From: JBHHYS01 sp046757645
GTDB lineage: Bacteria; Acidobacteriota; Terriglobia; Acidiferrales; 2-02-FULL-67-57
DNA length: 33,526 bases
NCBI GenBank assembly: GCA_046757645.1
Contig: JBHHYS010000019.1
Location: forward strand, 1-33,526
Direction of reading: 5' to 3'
The notes under the pieces are model-generated. The model made no database searches. It saw only the letters and a program-made list of their open reading frames with translations, and was not told where the DNA came from. Of the stretch, positions 30,424-33,526 are shown piece by piece. The first letter of the stretch is position 1, and each line of letters begins with the position of its first letter. The translations under genes and the position numbers were made by a program.

Positions 30424-32021
30424 CGGGGCGCGCGCCGCAGCCCACTGACCGCCGACTCCCGCCCCGCCTGTTTCCATCGGCTGGGAGAAGACGCCGGCCC
30501 GGTGCCGTCGGGTGCCGGAGCGAGTTCGCTCAACGCCGCGGCCACCCCGGCGGCTTCCCGAACCGGAACTTGCACCGCCGGTCGGGGCGCCTCCACCAGC
30601 ATCCGGTCGATCAGCTCCGTGTCCAGCTCCCCGCGGATGAACTCCGACTGTTGAACCAGGCGACGGAAGAAGGGAATGTTGGTCTGGATGCCGCTGATCA
30701 AATATTCATCCAGCGCCCGGCGGAGCCGCGCCAGGGCTTCCATCCGCGTGCTTCCCCAGCACACCAGTTTGGCCAGCAAGGGGTCGTACTCCAGCGGCAC
30801 CGTCCAGCCTTCGTAGACGTACCCGTCCACACGCACCCCCGGGCCTGCAGGTCGCTCCAAGCGGTGGATGCGCCCGGGACATGGAAAGAAATTGTTGTCG
30901 GGGTCTTCGGCATAGATGCGGCACTCGATGGCCGCGCCCCGCCAGGCGATGTCCTCCTGCCGCCCAGCAAGGGTTTCCCCGGCCGCCAAGCGAATTTGCT
31001 CCTTCACCAGGTCGAGCCCGGTCACCAGCTCGGTCACCGGGTGCTCGACCTGCAGCCGGGTGTTCATCTCCAGGAAATAAAACTCGAATCCCCACTCACT
31101 GCGGGCCGAAGGAACCACGAGAAACTCCACGGTGCCGGCGTTGGTGTAGCCCGCCGCCCGGGCAATCGCCACGGCCGCGGCGCCCATCGCTTGCCGCAGG
31201 CTCGCTGCCTGTTCCGAGCTTGCCCTGCTTGTCCCGAGCAACGTCGAGGGAAGCGAAGCCGAAGGGCCCAGCCGGGGCGTCATCAGCGGCGACGGACATT
31301 CTTCCACCAGCTTCTGGTGACGGCGCTGTAGCGAGCACTCGCGCTCCCCCAGATGGATCATGTTGCCGTGCTGGTCAGCCAATATCTGGATCTCCACGTG
31401 GCGGGGCCGCTCCAGGTATTTCTCCAAGTAGAGCGCGGGGTCGCCAAAAGCGTTCTCCGCTTCCGAGCCCGCATCGCGCCAGGCCGCCGGCAACTGTTCG
31501 GGTGAGCGCACCAGCCGCATCCCTTTGCCCCCGCCGCCGGCGACTGCCTTGAGCACCACCGGATAGCCCAATGTCGCTGCCAGCTTCTCGGCTTCCCTAG
31601 GCGAGCCGAGCGCTCCCCGCGCCCCCGGCACCACGGGCGCACCGGCGCGCTCCGCCGCTTTGCGCGACTCAATCTTGCTGCCCAGCAGCTCCATCGCCGC
31701 CGCCGGCGGCCCGATGAAGGTGATGCCCGCCTGCTGGCAGGCGCGTGCCAGCGCGGAGTTTTCCGCCAGAAAGCCGTAGCCGGGGTGGAGCGCTTCCGCG
31801 CCGCTTTCCCGGGCGACCCCAATCAGCTTGTCAATGCGCAGGTAGCTTTCCGTCGACGCCGCCGGGCCGATTGCGTAGGCCTCGTCGGCCATCAAGACGT
31901 GCTGGGAAGCTCGATCCACCTCCGAGTAGACCGCCACGGCGCGAATCCCCAGTTCGCGGCAGGCGCGGATGATGCGCACCGCAATCTCGCCCCGATTCGC
32001 AATCAAAACCTTCCTGAACAT
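30420..32021 (-). CDS. biotin carboxylase subunit (AccC/PccA-like) with in-frame repeat
   Basis: 533 residues. An ATP-grasp enzyme that carboxylates biotin on the carrier protein. MFRKVLIANRGEIAVRIIRAC opens the protein; HPGYGFLAEN (80-89), the Gly-rich loop VAGGGGKGM (160-168), HVEIQILAD, GERECSLQRRHQKLVEE (226-241), EMNTRLQVEHPVTE (318-331) and the C-terminal ISGIQTNIPF all fit. Between MTP (249) and SLRQAMG (274) lie 24 extra residues encoded by a dispersed repeat; the family normally has LTPxLRxxMG there. The C-terminus (after about 485) is a Pro/Ala-rich tail. The ATG at 32021 has only a weak AAGAAGAA ribosome site. Active-site residues look intact. Confidence 0.94.
   Translation of the reverse strand: MFRKVLIANRGEIAVRIIRACRELGIRAVAVYSEVDRASQHVLMADEAYAIGPAASTESYLRIDKLIGVARESGAEALHPGYGFLAENSALARACQQAGITFIGPPAAAMELLGSKIESRKAAERAGAPVVPGARGALGSPREAEKLAATLGYPVVLKAVAGGGGKGMRLVRSPEQLPAAWRDAGSEAENAFGDPALYLEKYLERPRHVEIQILADQHGNMIHLGERECSLQRRHQKLVEECPSPLMTPRLGPSASLPSTLLGTSRASSEQAASLRQAMGAAAVAIARAAGYTNAGTVEFLVVPSARSEWGFEFYFLEMNTRLQVEHPVTELVTGLDLVKEQIRLAAGETLAGRQEDIAWRGAAIECRIYAEDPDNNFFPCPGRIHRLERPAGPGVRVDGYVYEGWTVPLEYDPLLAKLVCWGSTRMEALARLRRALDEYLISGIQTNIPFFRRLVQQSEFIRGELDTELIDRMLVEAPRPAVQVPVREAAGVAAALSELAPAPDGTGPASSPSRWKQAGRESAVSGLRRAPR
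31203..31274 (-). repeat. 72-bp repeat-derived in-frame insertion in the biotin carboxylase gene
   Basis: The plus strand contains TTGTCCCGAGCAACGTCGAG and GAAGCGAAGCCGAAGGGCC (31229-31268), the same family as 32490-32546 and 33122-33160 in intergenic DNA. It adds 24 codons (R250-A273) and keeps the frame. The boundary is set by comparison with the usual MTPxLRxxMG spacing. Confidence 0.8.
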
Positions 32022-32281
32022 ATTCAGATTTCTTCTTTTCTCGCCTGCTAACCGTTCTCTTTTCTGCAACTTCCGTTTGCCAACCCCCCGGGGGCTAGTC
32101 TATCTCTTTGATAGCAAAGAAGCTAGGGGGTGAGATTTGTGGGAAATCCGGCTCCGCGATCGATTCTAAGCCACTTAATTGGCGACATTTCTGCCTCCCG
32201 TGGTTGCCCTGCTTCTTTAGCTCCACACATTACCTAGCATCCCAACTCCTTCACTTACACGCCCGGCCGCGTTTTGTCTAC

Positions 32282-32308
32282 GGTTTTTGCGGTTTCTGCG
32301 GTTTTTGC
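32282..32308 (+). repeat. three tandem 9-bp repeats
   Basis: GGTTTTTGC, GGTTTCTGC, GGTTTTTGC in direct succession, in AT-richer DNA than the rest of the window. Confidence 0.75.
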
Positions 32309-32364
32309 GGAAGAAAATTTTTTCCTTTTCTCTTCAAGCAACTACGGGGCTGACGAACGGCGGC

Positions 32365-32382
32365 GCCGGGTTTCAACCCGGC
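32365..32382. repeat. palindrome GCCGGGTT/AACCCGGC
   Basis: Perfect 8-bp arms around TC, the same build (two-base centre, GC-rich outer arms) as the GGCT/AGCC palindromes in tgt and at 33228-33430. Confidence 0.7.
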
Positions 32383-32489
32383 TGAAAATTGCTAGCCACA
32401 ACTAGGGATTTATCTCCTGAGGTCGCTTTGGCGGGTCGCGGCTTTTCGGAGCCCCGAAGCTTCAGGGCGCAGACCCCGCCTGCCCCCAG

Positions 32490-32546
32490 CTTGTCCCGAG
32501 CGAAGCCGAGGGGCAACGTCGAGGGGAGCTTAGTCGAGGGGCGCTC
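32490..32546 (+). repeat. TCGAGGGG-type repeat cluster
   Basis: Starts CTTGTCCCGAGCGAAGCCGA, with three successive CGAGGGG cores. Same family and orientation as the copy inside the biotin carboxylase gene and at 33122-33160. Confidence 0.75.
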
Positions 32547-32609
32547 TTGCGCGGAGCCGCGCCATGAAAAGCTGGCGCGGGCTCGCCCCCAGGAACAGGT
32601 TGGCTGAGG

Positions 32610-32638
32610 TTGTCATGCTGAGCGCAGCGAAGCATCTC
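32610..32638 (+). repeat. GTCATTCTGAGCGAAGCGAA-type repeat, copy 2
   Basis: TTGTCATGCTGAGCGCAGCG, then AAGCATCTC. Compared with copy 1 the stem changes from ATTC/GAAT to ATGC/GCAT, preserving pairing. It pairs at long range with the inverted copy at 32674-32709. Confidence 0.8.
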
Positions 32639-32673
32639 AGCGACGCACTCATCGCGGAATTAGGCCCTCAGGT

Positions 32674-32709
32674 GAGATTCTTCTCCCGCAGAGCGGGATC
32701 AGAATGACA
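32674..32709 (-). repeat. GTCATTCTGA-type repeat, inverted copy
   Basis: GAGATTCTTC at the left and TCAGAATGACA at the right are the reverse complement of the family ends. The loop between them is different (CCCGC and GCGGG stem). Its last base is the A of the first in-frame ATG of the GIY-YIG ORF. Confidence 0.7.
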
Positions 32710-32732
32710 TGCGAATTGCTTTCCGTGCAACA

Positions 32733-33059
32733 ATGGGCAACGTGGCCCCAAAGACCTATTACGTCTACATCCTAAGCAACAGCTCCCGGATGCTTTACAC
32801 GGGAGTAACGAACAATCTTCGACGACGCATTCTCGAGCACAAGCAGAAACTCATCAAGGGCTTCACCAAGAAGTACAGCCTCACCCGCGTTGTTTACTAC
32901 GAAACAACCACGGATGTTCGAGCAGCTATCGCCCGCAAAAAGCACATCCAGGGTTGGCTGCGGGCGAAGAAAATCGAATTGATCGAGCCAGTCAATCCAA
33001 CCTGGAAAGACCTTGCCGCTGACTGGTTCCCCAAGGGTAAATCGAAACCTGCCGACTAG
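32733..33059 (+). CDS. small GIY-YIG domain protein, probable active-site variant
   Basis: 108 residues from the ATG at 32733; an in-frame ATG at 32709 lies on the edge of a repeat and neither has a ribosome site. Typical GIY-YIG elements are TYYVYIL (8-14), LYTGVTNNLRRRILEHK (21-37), GFTKKYSLTRVVYYE and IELIEPVNPTWKDL. This subgroup (YhbQ/UPF0213-like) normally has R-E-K-Q in the last helix, the Glu being the metal ligand. Here it reads ARKKHIQGW (K69), an E-to-K change explained by one G-to-A transition. The nuclease may be inactive. It lies inside a repeat island and is flanked on both sides by the same repeat family. It probably arose with or spreads with the repeats, but this is inference. 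Confidence 0.85.
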   Translation: MGNVAPKTYYVYILSNSSRMLYTGVTNNLRRRILEHKQKLIKGFTKKYSLTRVVYYETTTDVRAAIARKKHIQGWLRAKKIELIEPVNPTWKDLAADWFPKGKSKPAD

Positions 33060-33063
33060 CTTT

Positions 33064-33092
33064 CTGTCTTCCTGAGCGAAGCGAAGGATCTC
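33064..33092 (+). repeat. GTCATTCTGAGCGAAGCGAA-type repeat, copy 3
   Basis: CTGTCTTCCTGAGCGAAGCG, then AAGGATCTC, beginning 5 bp after the GIY-YIG stop codon. The stem is TCC/GGA here. Confidence 0.8.
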
Positions 33093-33121
33093 TTCGCTGC
33101 CGCAGGCCGTTGCCTGTCCTG

Positions 33122-33160
33122 CTTGCCCCGAGCGCAGTCGAGGGGAGCTTGCCGAAGGGC
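33122..33160 (+). repeat. TCGAGGGG/CCGAAGGG-type repeat
   Basis: Begins CTTGCCCCGAGCGCAGTCGA and ends GCTTGCCGAAGGGC, combining both cores of the family. Confidence 0.75.
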
Positions 33161-33227
33161 GGAGTCCGAGCAGACGCCCCAACATCCTCTTTCCAAATGC
33201 GACCAGCCGCTGCGCCTCCTTCGGTAG

Positions 33228-33247
33228 GGCACGGCTTCAGCCGTGCC
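33228..33247. repeat. palindrome GGCACGGCT/AGCCGTGCC
   Basis: Perfect 9-bp arms around TC; same GGCT-nn-AGCC core as the element in tgt but different outer arms. Confidence 0.75.
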
Positions 33248-33269
33248 GTTACCTCGGTCACAAATCAGT

Positions 33270-33383
33270 GGGCTTTAGCCCCTGAGGGAATCTTTGTCGC
33301 TCCGCTCTCATGACCTCCCCGACCGCCTACGGCAGTGAGGTCCTAAAGTCGAGTCGATTCCCCAACCTCGGGGCTAAAGCCCC
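33270..33383. repeat. inverted pair of the GGGCTTTAGCCC palindrome
   Basis: 33270-33287 (GGGCTTTAGCCCCTGAGG) is identical to part of the tgt insertion. 33366-33383 is its near reverse complement, containing GGGGCTAAAGCCCC. Between them GACCTC and GAGGTC (33312-33342) form another hairpin. Confidence 0.8.
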
Positions 33384-33406
33384 AACCCGCCAGAAACCCT
33401 TGTCCA

Positions 33407-33430
33407 ACCCAGTGGCTCCTGCCACTGGGT
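33407..33430. repeat. palindrome ACCCAGTGGC/GCCACTGGGT
   Basis: Perfect 10-bp arms around TCCT. Confidence 0.75.
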
Positions 33431-33485
33431 CTTTCAGCACCCGAAACCTAAACGCCCGCAGCATCATTCCTCCGTATCTCCCGTG

Positions 33486-33526
33486 TTGTCATTCCGAGTC
33501 CCGATTCCATCGGGACGAGGAATCTG
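33486..33526 (+). repeat. GTCATTCTGAGCGAAGCGAA-type repeat, copy 4, cut by window end
   Basis: Starts TTGTCATTCCGAG and ends GAGGAATCTG, with a different centre (GTCCCGAT and ATCGGGAC around TCC). The outer stem ATTCC/GGAAT is kept. Confidence 0.75.

Larger units (their letters stand above)
32022..32732. other. 711-bp gap rich in repeats, no gene supported
   Basis: Between the biotin carboxylase and GIY-YIG genes. Contents in order: a CCCCCGGGGG palindrome (32085-32094), a 9-bp tandem repeat (32282-32308), a palindrome (32365-32382), a TCGAGGGG repeat cluster (32490-32546) and the paired repeat at 32610-32709. Small ORFs in it lack ribosome sites and coding character. Confidence 0.6.
33060..33526. 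other. 467-bp repeat-dense end of window, no gene supported
   Basis: Successive units: copies of the two repeat families (33064-33092, 33122-33160), then four to five palindromes (33228-33430) and a truncated repeat at the window edge (33486-33526). ORFs here are repeat-derived. Confidence 0.65.

Noticed and set aside
32108..32353. 81-codon plus-strand ORF in the repeat-rich gap
   Set aside because: No ribosome site, runs through the 9-bp tandem repeat (FCGFCGFCG) and shows no coding character.
33228..33430. Possible CRISPR array because of several regularly placed palindromes
   Set aside because: The units differ in sequence, spacing is irregular and no cas gene is present; they are individual palindromes.

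Overview
The window is GC-rich chromosomal DNA from a Gram-negative (diderm) bacterium. It encodes lipoproteins, an outer-membrane beta-barrel, a TonB/ExbB/ExbD set and SecDF. The gene order tgt-yajC-secD-secF-tonB-exbB-exbD-exbD-TPR-rel, the exported DinB-like proteins, the MacB-like permeases and the many dispersed palindromic repeats together suggest Acidobacteriota. That placement is an inference from gene content, not a database result. I recognised no tRNA, rRNA, CRISPR array, phage gene or insertion sequence.

Layout. (1) 1-990, minus strand: a MerR-type regulator and two very small cysteine-rich proteins form a compact unit behind a textbook MerR promoter (20-bp spacer with a perfect dyad). 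This is the best candidate for an undescribed metal-handling system. (2) 1070-4016: D-aminoacyl-tRNA deacylase and two FtsX/MacB-type permeases without an ATPase. (3) 4117-5346, minus: two tandem exported DinB-like proteins, one of them a lipoprotein. (4) 5432-8928: a repeat cluster, RNase R and a hemerythrin-like protein. (5) 9027-11884: a stand-alone fatty-acyl-AMP ligase and a PilZ protein, each behind a sigma70-like promoter. (6) 12008-15599: a metal-uptake locus with an exported CxxC peptide, a porin, a ZnuA-like binding protein and a ZnuB-like permease, again without an ATPase gene. (7) 15681-26984: tgt, yajC, secD, secF, then tonB, exbB, two exbD genes and a TPR lipoprotein, then the bifunctional (p)ppGpp enzyme and an exported unknown. 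(8) 27051-29763: RidA, zinc-ribbon L28, a parvulin-type isomerase lipoprotein and cysteine dioxygenase. (9) 29926-32021, minus: a biotin carboxyl carrier protein and a biotin carboxylase overlapping by 4 bp. (10) 32022-33526: a gene-poor, repeat-dense end with one small GIY-YIG protein.

The strongest non-gene signal is a set of dispersed palindromic repeat families. They lie between genes and have also entered two essential-type genes without breaking the frame. In tgt, a 186-bp element with 24-bp perfect inverted ends adds 62 codons. In the biotin carboxylase gene, a 72-bp stretch adds 24 codons. One intergenic family keeps its stem pairing through compensatory changes among copies and brackets the GIY-YIG gene. 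Other points of note are a 17-C homopolymer inside tonB (possible phase variation) and several genes whose -10 box lies only 7-9 nt before the start codon (probable leaderless mRNAs).
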